From assembly GCA_965215845.1 (NCBI GenBank), contig CBDCEL010000004.1, positions 124,001-188,000 on the forward strand: a stretch of DNA of 64,000 nt. Reading direction: 5' to 3'. Positions 49,764-59,362 of the stretch are shown piece by piece (positions within the stretch are counted from its first letter, which is position 1; each line of letters starts with the position of its first letter). The translations under genes were made by a program, and so were the position numbers. Source of the stretch: Aurantibacter_A sp965215845 (GTDB lineage Bacteria; Bacteroidota; Bacteroidia; Flavobacteriales; Flavobacteriaceae). The notes below the pieces were generated by a model. The model worked only from the letters and a program-made list of their open reading frames with translations. It did not search any database and had not been told where the DNA came from.

Positions 49764-51293
49764 TTATGAGATAACACAGAACCCTGGGTCGTCGGCCAAA
49801 TTGGCCCCCGGATTTCTCCAACGACCTAGGCCTTCAATAAGTTCATCGGCATTTTCAGGGCCCCATACCCCTGCAGAATATCCATATACAGTGGCATCAG
49901 AGTTTTTCCAATATTCCAATATCGGGTCTACGAACTCCCAGGCCGCCTCGACCTCATCGGCCCTCGCATACAAGGTGGCATCGCCCTGCATGGCATCGAG
50001 CAATAATCTTTCATATGCTGTCATTACGTAGGTCTCCGTTAGGCTTGAATAGTAAAAATCAAGATTGGCACGCTCGACCTTAAACCCTTGCCCGGGTACC
50101 TTGACCCCGAATTTTATCAATACCCCTTCATCGGGTTGAATGCGTATGATCAATTTATTCTCCTTATTGCTCATGCCTGAATCCTTGAAAATCAAATGAT
50201 GGGGCGACTTGAAATGTATCACTACCTCCGTGACCTTGGTGGGCATCTTTTTTGCCGTTCGAACGTAAAAGGGCACATCGGCCCAGCGCCAGTTGTCTAC
50301 GAAAAACTTGAGCGCCGCATAAGTCTCTGTCTTCGACTCGGGGTCAACGTCTTCCTCCTCTCGATAACCCTTTACCTTTTCGCCATCTACAATAGAACTT
50401 ACGTATTGCGCACGAATGGTATTTTTAAAAAGTATTTCCTCATCGTTCATTATCCGTAGCGACTTTAGCGCACGTACTTTTTCGTTTCTGATTTCCTCGG
50501 CATGGGCACCGATCGGTGGTTCCATGATAATCAGTGAAACGATCTGTAGCAAATGGTTTTGAAACATGTCGCGCAAAGCTCCGGATTTATCATAATACCC
50601 TCCCCGCTTTTCGACGCCGACACTCTCGGCATTGGTTATCTCGACATGATGAATATAATTTCTATTCCAAAGGGGTTCGAAAATGCTATTGGCAAAACGG
50701 GTCACCAACAGGTTTTGTACTGTCTCCTTACCCAAATAGTGATCTATTCGATAAATCTGCGGTTCCTCAAAATAGCGATGCAACGCATTGTTCAGATTTC
50801 TGGCGGTTTCAAGGCTGTATCCGAACGGTTTCTCCACAATGAGCCTTTTCCAACCGTCACTTTCATCGTGCAGCCCTTGTTCATGTATGTTCCTCGCAAT
50901 TGGTTCATACGCGGCCGGCGGCACCGAGAAATAAAAGATATAGTTGCCGTCTGTTTTATGGTTTGTGTTTAAATCGACAATCCGATTCTTGAGCGAACCG
51001 TAATCGTCATCTTGATCATCGCTTAGTTCATGATAAAACAGAATATCGCAAAATCCCTTGATAAAATCCGCGTCCTCATCCTTTAGGTCATTTTTGAGAT
51101 ACGGGCTTTCCTCGACCACGTTCTTCCTAAAATCATCATCGCTCCAATCACTCCGACTCGCACCCAAAACGACGAAATGTTTTGGCAGATGTCCGCCTTT
51201 GTAAAGATTAAATATTGCCGGTATCAGTTTACGGGCGGTCAGGTCGCCTGACGCACCGAAAATGATAAGCATCTGGTTAGCAGTTTTGTCCAT
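49764..51293 (-). CDS. zwf: Glucose-6-phosphate 1-dehydrogenase
   Basis: A 509-residue enzyme, the NADPH-forming entry step of the oxidative pentose phosphate pathway. NADP site IFGASGDLTARKLIPAI, substrate/catalytic motif RIDHYLGKETVQNLL (active-site His), and VEKPFGYSLETARNLN are present. Length is standard. It begins 8 bases after the NTF2-like gene, so the two are co-transcribed, and it is divergent from gnd overall. Confidence 0.97.
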   Translation of the reverse strand: MDKTANQMLIIFGASGDLTARKLIPAIFNLYKGGHLPKHFVVLGASRSDWSDDDFRKNVVEESPYLKNDLKDEDADFIKGFCDILFYHELSDDQDDDYGSLKNRIVDLNTNHKTDGNYIFYFSVPPAAYEPIARNIHEQGLHDESDGWKRLIVEKPFGYSLETARNLNNALHRYFEEPQIYRIDHYLGKETVQNLLVTRFANSIFEPLWNRNYIHHVEITNAESVGVEKRGGYYDKSGALRDMFQNHLLQIVSLIIMEPPIGAHAEEIRNEKVRALKSLRIMNDEEILFKNTIRAQYVSSIVDGEKVKGYREEEDVDPESKTETYAALKFFVDNWRWADVPFYVRTAKKMPTKVTEVVIHFKSPHHLIFKDSGMSNKENKLIIRIQPDEGVLIKFGVKVPGQGFKVERANLDFYYSSLTETYVMTAYERLLLDAMQGDATLYARADEVEAAWEFVDPILEYWKNSDATVYGYSAGVWGPENADELIEGLGRWRNPGANLADDPGFCVIS

Positions 51294-51301
51294 GTAAAAT
51301 T

Positions 51302-51820
51302 CTAATTTTTATTGTCCAAATACTTTTCAGGAACCCGAATTCCATTTGAATCCACCGTCCATACCATGTTGGCAATCCACCAACGGTCTTCGTAGAAAAT
51401 CAATTGGTAACTTGAAATACCACGCACGTTCAAATTTTCGGAGTCCTTGGCGTGAAAACTTTGAAAAACTTGGGCCAGGCCGTTATACTCCTCAACCGTC
51501 TTGCCTGTTTCATATTCAAAAAATTCCTTGTCGCGATAACTGTTCTCAAATGAACTGATAAACTCCTCCAAGCCAAGCGAACGATAGGGTTCAGAAATCG
51601 AGTCGCCTTGATTCAATATGGTAAAACGGGCAGTAGGCAAAAAAAGCTGCCTATAGGCATTCCAATTCCGTACTTTACCCTTTTTCCCCGAAACAATGTT
51701 CAATACTTCCTTTACGATGGTGTCAATTGACTTGACAACCTCACTATCCTTAAACGATTTTTCCTGTGCACCCAAGGCCATTGTAAAAAGTACTAGAACT
51801 ATGAAAATCGATTTTTTCAC
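51302..51820 (-). CDS. Exported NTF2-like protein upstream of zwf
   Basis: A 172-residue protein with a signal peptide (KKSIFIVLVLFTMALGAQ) and an NTF2-like/SnoaL cone domain (WNAYRQLFLPTARFTIL, then RGISSYQLIFYEDRWWIANMVWTVDSNG). I chose the GTG at 51820, which starts the signal peptide; an in-frame ATG at 51901 would add 27 residues through the promoter region. It is 8 bases upstream of zwf. Ligand unknown; no obvious link to glucose-6-phosphate. Confidence 0.82.
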   Translation of the reverse strand: MKKSIFIVLVLFTMALGAQEKSFKDSEVVKSIDTIVKEVLNIVSGKKGKVRNWNAYRQLFLPTARFTILNQGDSISEPYRSLGLEEFISSFENSYRDKEFFEYETGKTVEEYNGLAQVFQSFHAKDSENLNVRGISSYQLIFYEDRWWIANMVWTVDSNGIRVPEKYLDNKN

Positions 51821-51902
51821 TTTCCAAACATAGGTGATTTTAAATATAATCAACCTTAAGGAGTTTACAAGGTCGATGCGATCAAAACTGGATATTTTCA
51901 TT

Positions 51903-51910
51903 TATTTTTG
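51903..51910 (+). promoter_or_regulatory. Putative -7 box TATTTTTG of gnd
   Basis: An exact TAnnTTTG match, 37 bases before the gnd ATG, in the divergent NTF2-zwf/gnd region. Confidence 0.45.
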
Positions 51911-51947
51911 AGTTTACACCAGCTTTGGCTTAATAGAAGAACAACAT

Positions 51948-53357
51948 ATGGAACAGAAGTACGATTTCGGATTGGTAGGATTGGGCGTCATGGGACGTAA
52001 TTTCATTTTGAATGTGGCCGATAACGGTTTTTCGGCTTTCGGAAACGACCTGGATGAAGAAAAAGTAAATGCGCTGATCCAGGAAGGCGGTGACACCGAT
52101 AGTGTAAATGCATCCACGGATGCAAAAATCTTTGTCAATTCTTTGTCTGCACCACGAAAAATTATGCTTCTGGTCCCTGCCGGAAAAGTTGTTGACATCG
52201 TAATCGAAAGTCTGTTGCCTTTATTGGCTAAGGATGATATCATTATCGATGGGGGAAATTCCTTTTTTACCGATACCGATCGTCGTGAGGCTTATTTGGC
52301 AGAAAAAGGCATTCACTTTTTCGGGGCCGGGGTTTCGGGCGGGGCGAAAGGTGCCCGCTTCGGACCAAGCATAATGCCTGGCGGAAATCGCGAAGCCTAT
52401 CAACATGTAAGGCCAATTTTCGAAGCCGTATCGGCAAAATTCAAAAACGAACCCTGCGTGGCTTATTTAGGGCCGAAATCGGCCGGCAATTACGTGAAAA
52501 TGGTGCACAATGGCATCGAATACGGACTCATGCAATTGACATCCGAAATCTATGATCTGCTCAAAAAGGCAGGAGATTTCTCCAACGAGGAATTGCATCA
52601 AACCTATGCCAAATGGAATGCTGGTCGTCTGCAATCTTTTTTGATCGAGATCACCTCTGAAATCTTCGAGCAAAAAGATGATTTGGGAGATGGGCATCTC
52701 GTGGATAAAATCCTCGATAAGGCGAAACAAAAAGGTACTGGAAAATGGACGAGCCAAAATGCTATGGACCTGGGCATACCTGTACCCTCAATCGATATAG
52801 CAGTAAGTATGCGGGAAATCTCAGCCTTGAAAAACGAACGGATTCAGGCCGATAAAATCTATAACCGTCCCGAGGTGACGAAAATAGACAAGGCCAAACT
52901 GGCCGATCTTGCCGAGAATGCCCTCTATTTTTCTTTTATCGCCACCTATGCACAAGGGCTGCACCAATTGGCAGATGCCTCAAAAGAATATGGGTATGAA
53001 CTTGATATTGCTACGATAGCCAAGGTCTGGCGTGCCGGTTGTATCATTCGGGCCGCCTTGTTGGCCGATATCACCGTGGCCTTTCAAGAAGATGCTTCAT
53101 TGCCCAACTTGCTACTCTCCCCTACATTTGTCGATAAGGTCAAAGACACGGTGGAGGCCGCAAGAGAGGTGGTAGCTTTCGGAGCCAGAAACGGTATTCC
53201 GCTGCCGGCTCTTTCAAATTCGTTAACTTATTTCGATGCCTATACCTCATCACGCCTACCCTTGAATTTGATTCAGGCACAACGCGACTATTTCGGGTCG
53301 CATACCTATGAGCGCCTTGACCGCGATGGTGTCTTTCATACAAATTGGGAAGATTAG
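51948..53357 (+). CDS. gnd: 6-phosphogluconate dehydrogenase, decarboxylating
   Basis: A 469-residue NADP-dependent enzyme that yields ribulose-5-phosphate, CO2 and NADPH. Rossmann site GLGVMGRNFILNVADNGF, then GGNSFFTDT, GVSGGAKGARFGPSIMPGG and KMVHNGIEYGLMQ (catalytic Lys). The C-terminal helical domain is complete, ending DGVFHTNWED. With zwf and pgl it completes the oxidative pentose phosphate branch; these are divergently arranged. Confidence 0.97.
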   Translation: MEQKYDFGLVGLGVMGRNFILNVADNGFSAFGNDLDEEKVNALIQEGGDTDSVNASTDAKIFVNSLSAPRKIMLLVPAGKVVDIVIESLLPLLAKDDIIIDGGNSFFTDTDRREAYLAEKGIHFFGAGVSGGAKGARFGPSIMPGGNREAYQHVRPIFEAVSAKFKNEPCVAYLGPKSAGNYVKMVHNGIEYGLMQLTSEIYDLLKKAGDFSNEELHQTYAKWNAGRLQSFLIEITSEIFEQKDDLGDGHLVDKILDKAKQKGTGKWTSQNAMDLGIPVPSIDIAVSMREISALKNERIQADKIYNRPEVTKIDKAKLADLAENALYFSFIATYAQGLHQLADASKEYGYELDIATIAKVWRAGCIIRAALLADITVAFQEDASLPNLLLSPTFVDKVKDTVEAAREVVAFGARNGIPLPALSNSLTYFDAYTSSRLPLNLIQAQRDYFGSHTYERLDRDGVFHTNWED

Positions 53358-53411
53358 GTGCCGACAATTGATCGACAATGAATTGCACCGCTTTCAAACG
53401 ATTCAAAAAAC

Positions 53412-53762
53412 ATGGCCAATAGTTCAAACAAAGACTTGTGTCTTTTATATTTAAAAAAATATGCCGAAAAAGATATTCAAGGAGTTGAAGCACTTTTTTC
53501 AAATGAGATCATTTTGCGCGATTGGAAAATTCGTGTTGTTGGCAAGGAAAGTGCCTTGAGCGAGACCCGTAAAAATTTCGCGGCTGCCGATTCCATCGAC
53601 ATAGAGGTACTTGCCACCTATGAAAACAACGACACCGTAGCCGCAGAGTTAAAAATTACCGTTGATGAAACCGAAGAACTGTTTGTGGTCGATGTGATTA
53701 CATTTGATTCAAATTCCAAAATAGTATCCATAAGGGCCTATTTGGGAAGAGGGGACGATTGA
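53412..53762 (+). CDS. SnoaL/NTF2-like cytoplasmic protein
   Basis: A 116-residue protein with a complete NTF2-like fold and no signal peptide: LCLLYLKKYAEKDIQGVEALFSNEIILRDWKIRVVGKESAL, then FVVDVITFDSNSKIVSIRAYLGRG. Small proteins of this type include ketosteroid-isomerase-like enzymes and polyketide cyclases; the substrate here is unknown. It lies 54 bases after gnd in the same direction and could share its transcript. Confidence 0.85.
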   Translation: MANSSNKDLCLLYLKKYAEKDIQGVEALFSNEIILRDWKIRVVGKESALSETRKNFAAADSIDIEVLATYENNDTVAAELKITVDETEELFVVDVITFDSNSKIVSIRAYLGRGDD

Positions 53763-53838
53763 ATCAAAAAGACACATCAATTATGAGTGTTGGCCGGCCG
53801 CTATTGTGCCAGAACCAAGAATGGCCTAAAATTCAGTG

Positions 53839-54486
53839 ATGAACAAAATGAATACATCTGCCGAAGATTATTTTTACAGTGGTTGTGGCCGATGTGCTCT
53901 TGGGGGAACATCTGATTGCAAAGTCCATTCTTGGCCAGAAGAACTCAAGGCACTTCGAAACATTATATTACAATGTGGTCTGAACGAGGTTGCCAAATGG
54001 GGCGTTCCCTGTTACACTTTTCAAAATAAAAATGTACTGCTCTTAAGTGCCTTTAGGAATCATTGTAGCATTAGTTTTCTGAAAGGTTCTCTTTTGAAAG
54101 ATGCCGAAAATATTCTCGAAACACCCGGGCCCAGTAGTCAAGCAGGGCGCTTTTTAAAGTTTACCGACGTAGAAAGAATCAAAGAACTCGAAAAAGACAT
54201 TAGAGCATATATCTTCGAGGCCATTGAGGTTGAGCGAACTGGTTTGAAGGTGAAATTCAAAAAGAATCCCGAACCGGTACCAGAAGAGCTTGAACGGCGT
54301 TTTAGGGAAGACCCAACATTCAAATCAGCTTTTGAGACCCTGACGCCTGGTCGCCAAAGAGGCTACATTCTCTATTTTTCACAACCCAAACAGTCAAAAA
54401 CCAGAGAAGGCCGTATCGATAAATGCATTGGCAAGATACTTAATGGCGAAGGCCTGCACGATAAATACCAGGCAAGAAAAAACTGA
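53839..54486 (+). CDS. YdeI-type protein (DUF1801 plus OmdA domain)
   Basis: A 215-residue protein. The N-terminal DUF1801-like part has VHSWPEELKALRNIILQCGLNEVAKWGVPCYTFQNKNVLLLSAFRNHCSISFLKGSLL. The C-terminal OmdA-type part has EELERRFREDPTFKSAFETLTPGRQRGYILYFSQPKQSKTREGRI. This two-domain YdeI type is a widespread cytoplasmic protein implicated in stress resistance; its mechanism is unknown. The N-terminus has several Cys (CGRCALGG..CK). ATG 53848 is an alternative start. Confidence 0.88.
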   Translation: MNKMNTSAEDYFYSGCGRCALGGTSDCKVHSWPEELKALRNIILQCGLNEVAKWGVPCYTFQNKNVLLLSAFRNHCSISFLKGSLLKDAENILETPGPSSQAGRFLKFTDVERIKELEKDIRAYIFEAIEVERTGLKVKFKKNPEPVPEELERRFREDPTFKSAFETLTPGRQRGYILYFSQPKQSKTREGRIDKCIGKILNGEGLHDKYQARKN

Positions 54487-54560
54487 TCAATGACCCAATA
54501 GTCAAAATTTATTCGCAAAGCCAATCCCATACCTAACCCTGTTAGTATCAAAATCAACAA

Positions 54561-54911
54561 ATGTCAAAAACCTTATATCGCGTCTATGTAGTTGAACTGC
54601 ACAAAAAAGTCTTTACCGAAAATCGGAAATTTCGCGAGGCCAACCCACAGTTCAATGGAGTATTGGAATGCCTTTATGTGGGCATGACCAGTAAAAGTGC
54701 GAAAGAACGCTTTGAACAACATAAGAGGGGCGCATTGAGTAAAAAAGGCCATAGACTTTCTTCAAGTTTGGTCGAAAAATATGGTAGTTACCTCCGCCCT
54801 AGCCTTTACAATCATATCGAGCCGGTGAACTCTCGAGCCAAAGCCTTGAAAATGGAAAAGGCACTTGCCCTTGAATTACGAAGGAAGAAATATGCGGTTT
54901 GGTTTAATTAA
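54561..54911 (+). CDS. GIY-YIG-like small protein
   Basis: A 116-residue protein. RVYVVELHKK... followed by LYVGMTSKSAKERFEQHKRG matches the GIY-YIG nuclease core (first strand, Y-V-G motif, Arg helix), and the C-terminal MEKALALELRRKKYAVW could provide the conserved Glu. A linker of about 22 residues separates the two strands. The GIY strand is altered to YVV. This small stand-alone form may be a degenerate or non-restriction nuclease. Function unknown. Confidence 0.72.
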   Translation: MSKTLYRVYVVELHKKVFTENRKFREANPQFNGVLECLYVGMTSKSAKERFEQHKRGALSKKGHRLSSSLVEKYGSYLRPSLYNHIEPVNSRAKALKMEKALALELRRKKYAVWFN

Positions 54912-54928
54912 ATCTTCCCCCTCTACTT

Positions 54929-56236
54929 TTACTCGTAGGTATTGGAAGCCGCTTCTGCAGGTGTTGAGGGATACTTTTGTGGGGCTTCATAAACAGTTTT
55001 TGCAATCTTGTGAAGATCGGGAATTACGGTTCGGGCTATTCTTGAATTACTGTTCAAAAGTACGCAGATGCCCAAATCAGAATTGGGATAAAGTGCAATT
55101 TCATTCCGATATCGGTTGACGCTTCCCCCATGGTGCCAGATTGTCTCATTCTTCTGCGCAGTCGTATTCTCGAATTCGTGCACCCTCCAACCAAATGCGT
55201 AGTGCGATTTTACATGTCCGGGCCATCGTTTGTAATACTTGCGGCCAATATTGATTTCAACCTGCGGGGTAAATGCCTCGGATATTTCGGCCTTGCTCAT
55301 CACTTCGGGATTGTGCCCCAATAAAAATCGCATCCATTTTGCCATATCCAATGCGCTGGCATCAATTCCACCTGCGGCAACGGCATTGTAATAACTATGG
55401 TTCAGCTTTAAGCTCTTGTAACCTCTTCGTTTCCTCACATGCGGCAGGGCGACGTTTTTTTTCTTGTCCAGTGCTTCGTAGTCGGTAATGGCCGTTCGCA
55501 TTCCCAGTGGTTTAAAAAAACGATCTTTCAAAAGTGCATTGATATCCTTTCCCGTGGTTTTCTCGAAGACGAGCCCACTCAGGGCAAACATTGCGTTTTG
55601 ATAGCTATACATTTCGCCTGGTTCGCTGATGGGCTTTACCTCACCGAAACGCCCTGCGATGGTCGACATGGGCAACCCGGCCTCGACCAAGTTGGTAAAG
55701 CTGTGGTAAGGTGTTCCCGAGGTATGCGAAAGTATATGTTTGAGCTTGACCTTTTCGGTATGTGTGGCATCTCCCAATTGAAATTTGGGAATGTAATCGA
55801 TGACCTTATCGTTCCAATCGAGTTTGCCCTCATTCTTAAGATCGGCCGCCAAGACACCGGTAAATCCCTTTGAAAGTGAACCAAGGCGAAAAATTGTTTC
55901 GCCGTCGATTTCTTCGTTTCCGGTAAAGCTTCTTTTGCCAAATCCCTGTGCCAGCACTATGGAATCCCCTTTGACAATGCTTACTCCGGCCCCGACGATT
56001 TCGCCGGATTGAATGGCCCGTTCGAAATAGGTCGCCACGGCATTTTGAAGTTGTTCTTTCCGTAATTGGTATTGTTTGATTCGATTTTCGTTATCGACCA
56101 AATTTTTTGGAGCAAGATTGGCTGCAGCTTTTTCAGCACTCAAATTGGGCGTGCCTACTTTTTCATCCAAAGTCATAAAGGCGAAAATGGAGAAAATCAA
56201 TACAATACTTCCAAGCAGGATCTTAAATCGCCGCAT
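54929..56236 (-). CDS. Serine hydrolase of the class C beta-lactamase family, exported
   Basis: A 435-residue protein with an N-terminal signal or anchor (6-22). The beta-lactamase/PBP fold has SxxK at Ser120-Lys123 (SLSK), YxN at Tyr211-Asn213 (YQN) and HGG near residue 367 replacing KTG. Such periplasmic enzymes act as esterases, D-aminopeptidases or peptidoglycan enzymes rather than true beta-lactamases. It is convergent with the GIY-YIG-like gene and divergent from the NIF3-like gene. Confidence 0.91.
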   Translation of the reverse strand: MRRFKILLGSIVLIFSIFAFMTLDEKVGTPNLSAEKAAANLAPKNLVDNENRIKQYQLRKEQLQNAVATYFERAIQSGEIVGAGVSIVKGDSIVLAQGFGKRSFTGNEEIDGETIFRLGSLSKGFTGVLAADLKNEGKLDWNDKVIDYIPKFQLGDATHTEKVKLKHILSHTSGTPYHSFTNLVEAGLPMSTIAGRFGEVKPISEPGEMYSYQNAMFALSGLVFEKTTGKDINALLKDRFFKPLGMRTAITDYEALDKKKNVALPHVRKRRGYKSLKLNHSYYNAVAAGGIDASALDMAKWMRFLLGHNPEVMSKAEISEAFTPQVEINIGRKYYKRWPGHVKSHYAFGWRVHEFENTTAQKNETIWHHGGSVNRYRNEIALYPNSDLGICVLLNSNSRIARTVIPDLHKIAKTVYEAPQKYPSTPAEAASNTYE

Positions 56237-56355
56237 AGGTCAAGTTTTTTTATTTTGGGGGTTCGGTGCCTAAATTAGGGCTATCTTACGTAATAAACGG
56301 CTGATTTTCCTTAATATTTCATTAAATTTTGATCTAAATACAAACCCATCTTTTC

Positions 56356-57213
56356 ATGACCACATTATTCCGTTTCGCACTTATGGTTTTGTTTCCGGCC
56401 GTAATGTCTTGTCAAATAACAGCTAAAAAATCGGCCGAAGAACAAATCGCGACAATCGTTGAGAAAACAGGCGCCGAAATCCTTCCCAAAACCGTGGATA
56501 TTATCAAAGAAGGAAATGCCGATACCCAGGTGACCGGCATCGTAACCTGCATGTTCGCTACCATGGAAGTACTGAAAAAGGCGGTTGAAATGAACTGTAA
56601 TCTTATCATCACACACGAACCGCTCTACTACAACCACCTTGACCGTAATGAGGCCTTTGAAACTGACGAAGTTTATTTGGCGAAGAAGAAATTCATTCTT
56701 GACAATGAACTCGTCGTTTGGCGATTTCATGATTACATACATCGTATAAAACCTGACGGAATTATTTCGGGAATGGTCAAAAAACTGGGTTGGCAAGATT
56801 ATCAGAGTAAGCAAAGTGAGTACTTCTTTTCTTTTCCGAAAATGACTTTGGAAAAGTTTTTAAAAGGAATAAAAATCACATTCCCTGAAAACGCATTTCA
56901 TGTCGTGGGCAATCTCGAAATGGAATTGTCAAATGTTGTTTTGGCACCTGGAGCATCGGGCTCTTTGGTGCATATCTCACAATTGAGAAAAAAAGATATC
57001 GACCTTGTTGTCGCAGGTGAAGTACCTCAATGGGAAACCTATGAGTATGTTCGTGACGCACTTGCCCAAGGTAAGGACAAGGCCATTGTCTTTATTGGCC
57101 ATATCAATTCTGAGGAAAGTGGCATGAAGTTCTGCGCCGACTGGCTCCAAGAATTCATTACTGACATTCCTGTTCATTTCGTGGAATGTGGCTCTTCCTA
57201 TTTTACATATTGA
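56356..57213 (+). CDS. NIF3-like dinuclear metal protein with a lipoprotein signal
   Basis: A 285-residue NIF3/YbgI family protein. Metal-ligand motifs are ITHEPLYYNH (early) and GHINSEESGMKFCADWL (late), typical of the hexameric dinuclear-metal fold used by GTP cyclohydrolase I type 2. Unlike ordinary cytoplasmic NIF3 it begins with a lipoprotein signal, AVMSCQ with Cys19, so it should be anchored outside the cytoplasm. Substrate unknown. Confidence 0.87.
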   Translation: MTTLFRFALMVLFPAVMSCQITAKKSAEEQIATIVEKTGAEILPKTVDIIKEGNADTQVTGIVTCMFATMEVLKKAVEMNCNLIITHEPLYYNHLDRNEAFETDEVYLAKKKFILDNELVVWRFHDYIHRIKPDGIISGMVKKLGWQDYQSKQSEYFFSFPKMTLEKFLKGIKITFPENAFHVVGNLEMELSNVVLAPGASGSLVHISQLRKKDIDLVVAGEVPQWETYEYVRDALAQGKDKAIVFIGHINSEESGMKFCADWLQEFITDIPVHFVECGSSYFTY

Positions 57214-57380
57214 AAAAGTGCAATCTGAAGACTGAAAATTCGATTTGCTAAATGCCAGCTTGCTGCCCTTCACATTTACACAAATCTCCTTTGTCCGAAA
57301 CAATGACCTTTCAAATTAGAACCTTCGCATCACATCGCAAATTAAAATCCTATCTTTAAAGCTTGTTGAGATTACAAAGA

Positions 57381-59360
57381 ATGAAAACTATTCCATACGT
57401 TTTTGCCATTATGTTCGTATTACATTCCTGCTCACCAGAACAAAGGACCTATACCCGATTTGAAGAATATCCGACTCCAGCAGAAGCGAACCTATGGCTG
57501 GATTATACCGGGGAAGCCACCACATTTAAAATTTGGTCGCCAACGGCCGAGGAAGTGAAATTGAATTTTTATAAGACTGGAAACGGTGGGGCGGCCTTTG
57601 AAAATCATATATTGACAGCTGACAAAAATGGGATATGGTCAAAAAAGATCGATGGCGACTTAGATGGCACCTACTACACCTATCAAGTCAAAGCCAATGG
57701 CGGTTGGTTGAATGAAACTCCCGGCATCTATGCCCAGGCAGTTGGTGTAAATGGGCATCGCGCCATGGTCCTGGATTTGGAAAGCACAAATCCGGAAGGT
57801 TGGAAAAATGATCGAGGCCCTAAGCTAAACTATTCGAACGAGGCCATCATTTATGAGTTGCATATTAGGGATATGACAATACACCCAAATTCGGGATCTA
57901 CCATGCCCGGTAAATACTTGGGGCTGATCGAAGAAGAAACCAGGGGACCCGAGGGTATCTCCACGGGAATCGATCACCTGAAGGAATTGGGAATTACCCA
58001 TGTGCACTTGCTACCAACCTATGACCACTACTCCATTGATGAAACCAAATTGGATTCAGCGCAGTTCAATTGGGGCTACGACCCTCAAAATTATAATGTA
58101 CCCGAAGGTTCTTTTTCCACAGACCCCTTTAAAGCCGAGGTGCGTATTCGCGAGTTCAAACAAATGGTCAAGACCTTTCATGATAATGGTATTGGGGTAA
58201 TTCTCGATGTTGTCTACAACCACACAGGGAAGACCGATGAATCGAATTTCAACCAAGAAGTGCCTGGTTATTATTATCGCTTCCGCGAAGACGGCACCTA
58301 CTCCGATGCCGCCGCCTGCGGAAACGAAACGGCTTCTGAGCGGACAATGATGCGAAAATTTATTTTGGAATCGGTGGAATATTGGGCCAAGGAATATCAT
58401 TTAGACGGATTTCGATTTGACCTTATGGGCATTCATGATATAGTGACCATGAACGAAGTGGCTAAAAAGTTGAAAGAAGTCAATTCGAATATTTTTGTCT
58501 ACGGCGAAGGATGGACCGCGGGAGATTCTCCCCTTCCAGAGGAAAAAAGGGCCCTAAAAAAACATATGCAACAGATGTCCAATGTTTCGGCATTTAGCGA
58601 TGACCTACGCGATGGACTAAAGGGTTCTGTTTTCGAAGATATGGACACGGGGTTCGTGAGCGGAAAACCGAATATGGAAGAATCGCTAAAATTCGGTATC
58701 GTTGGATCCATTGAACACCCACAGGTCGATTATGAGTCGGTGAACTACTCGAACGCCCCGTGGACCACGAATCCTTGGCAGGCCATTTCCTATGTCTCAT
58801 GTCATGACAACCACACCGTTTACGATAAGTTAAAAATATCAAGGCCCGAGGCTACCGAAAACGAAATAATCGCTATGGACAAATTGGCCAATGCCATCGT
58901 ATTGACCTCCCAGGGTACCGCATTTATCCATGCCGGGGCCGAAATGTTGCGAACCAAAAATGATGAACACAATTCGTACAACCTGCCAGATACGATAAAT
59001 CAAATTGACTGGAATCGAAAAATTACACATTCAGATGTTGTTGCATATTATAAAAACCTTATCGCCTTACGCAAAGCACATCCTGCTTTTCGAATGACAT
59101 CGGGCGAGGACGTACGTAAGAATTTGGAATTCAAAAAAGTCGAAAGCGGATTGCTCTCCTTTGAACTAAAAAACAATGCCAATAACGATGTTTGGAAGGA
59201 TATCCTGGTAATCTATAATTCACACATAAACCAAGTGCCCTATGAGTTGGAAGGAAAATGGGAATTGGCCGTTTTGGGCGACGACTTTGACATCGGCAAA
59301 TCGGTAGATGGCCGTTTGATCTTACCCAAAATCTCAATGGCCGTCCTTTTTAGACATTAG
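57381..59360 (+). CDS. pulA: Type I pullulanase (GH13_14) lipoprotein
   Basis: A 659-residue lipoprotein (lipobox LHSC, Cys about 17). An N-terminal CBM48-like sandwich (35-140, YTGEATTFKIWSPTAEEVKLNFYKTG), then the GH13 barrel with region I DVVYNHTG, region II GFRFDLMGIHD (nucleophile Asp), region III YGEGW (acid Glu) and region IV SCHDNHT. It cleaves alpha-1,6 branches in pullulan and glycogen/starch limit dextrins. I chose ATG 57381 because it starts the signal peptide; an in-frame TTG at 57363 is less likely. The next gene begins 2 bases after its stop. Confidence 0.95.
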   Translation: MKTIPYVFAIMFVLHSCSPEQRTYTRFEEYPTPAEANLWLDYTGEATTFKIWSPTAEEVKLNFYKTGNGGAAFENHILTADKNGIWSKKIDGDLDGTYYTYQVKANGGWLNETPGIYAQAVGVNGHRAMVLDLESTNPEGWKNDRGPKLNYSNEAIIYELHIRDMTIHPNSGSTMPGKYLGLIEEETRGPEGISTGIDHLKELGITHVHLLPTYDHYSIDETKLDSAQFNWGYDPQNYNVPEGSFSTDPFKAEVRIREFKQMVKTFHDNGIGVILDVVYNHTGKTDESNFNQEVPGYYYRFREDGTYSDAAACGNETASERTMMRKFILESVEYWAKEYHLDGFRFDLMGIHDIVTMNEVAKKLKEVNSNIFVYGEGWTAGDSPLPEEKRALKKHMQQMSNVSAFSDDLRDGLKGSVFEDMDTGFVSGKPNMEESLKFGIVGSIEHPQVDYESVNYSNAPWTTNPWQAISYVSCHDNHTVYDKLKISRPEATENEIIAMDKLANAIVLTSQGTAFIHAGAEMLRTKNDEHNSYNLPDTINQIDWNRKITHSDVVAYYKNLIALRKAHPAFRMTSGEDVRKNLEFKKVESGLLSFELKNNANNDVWKDILVIYNSHINQVPYELEGKWELAVLGDDFDIGKSVDGRLILPKISMAVLFRH

Positions 59361-59362
59361 CA

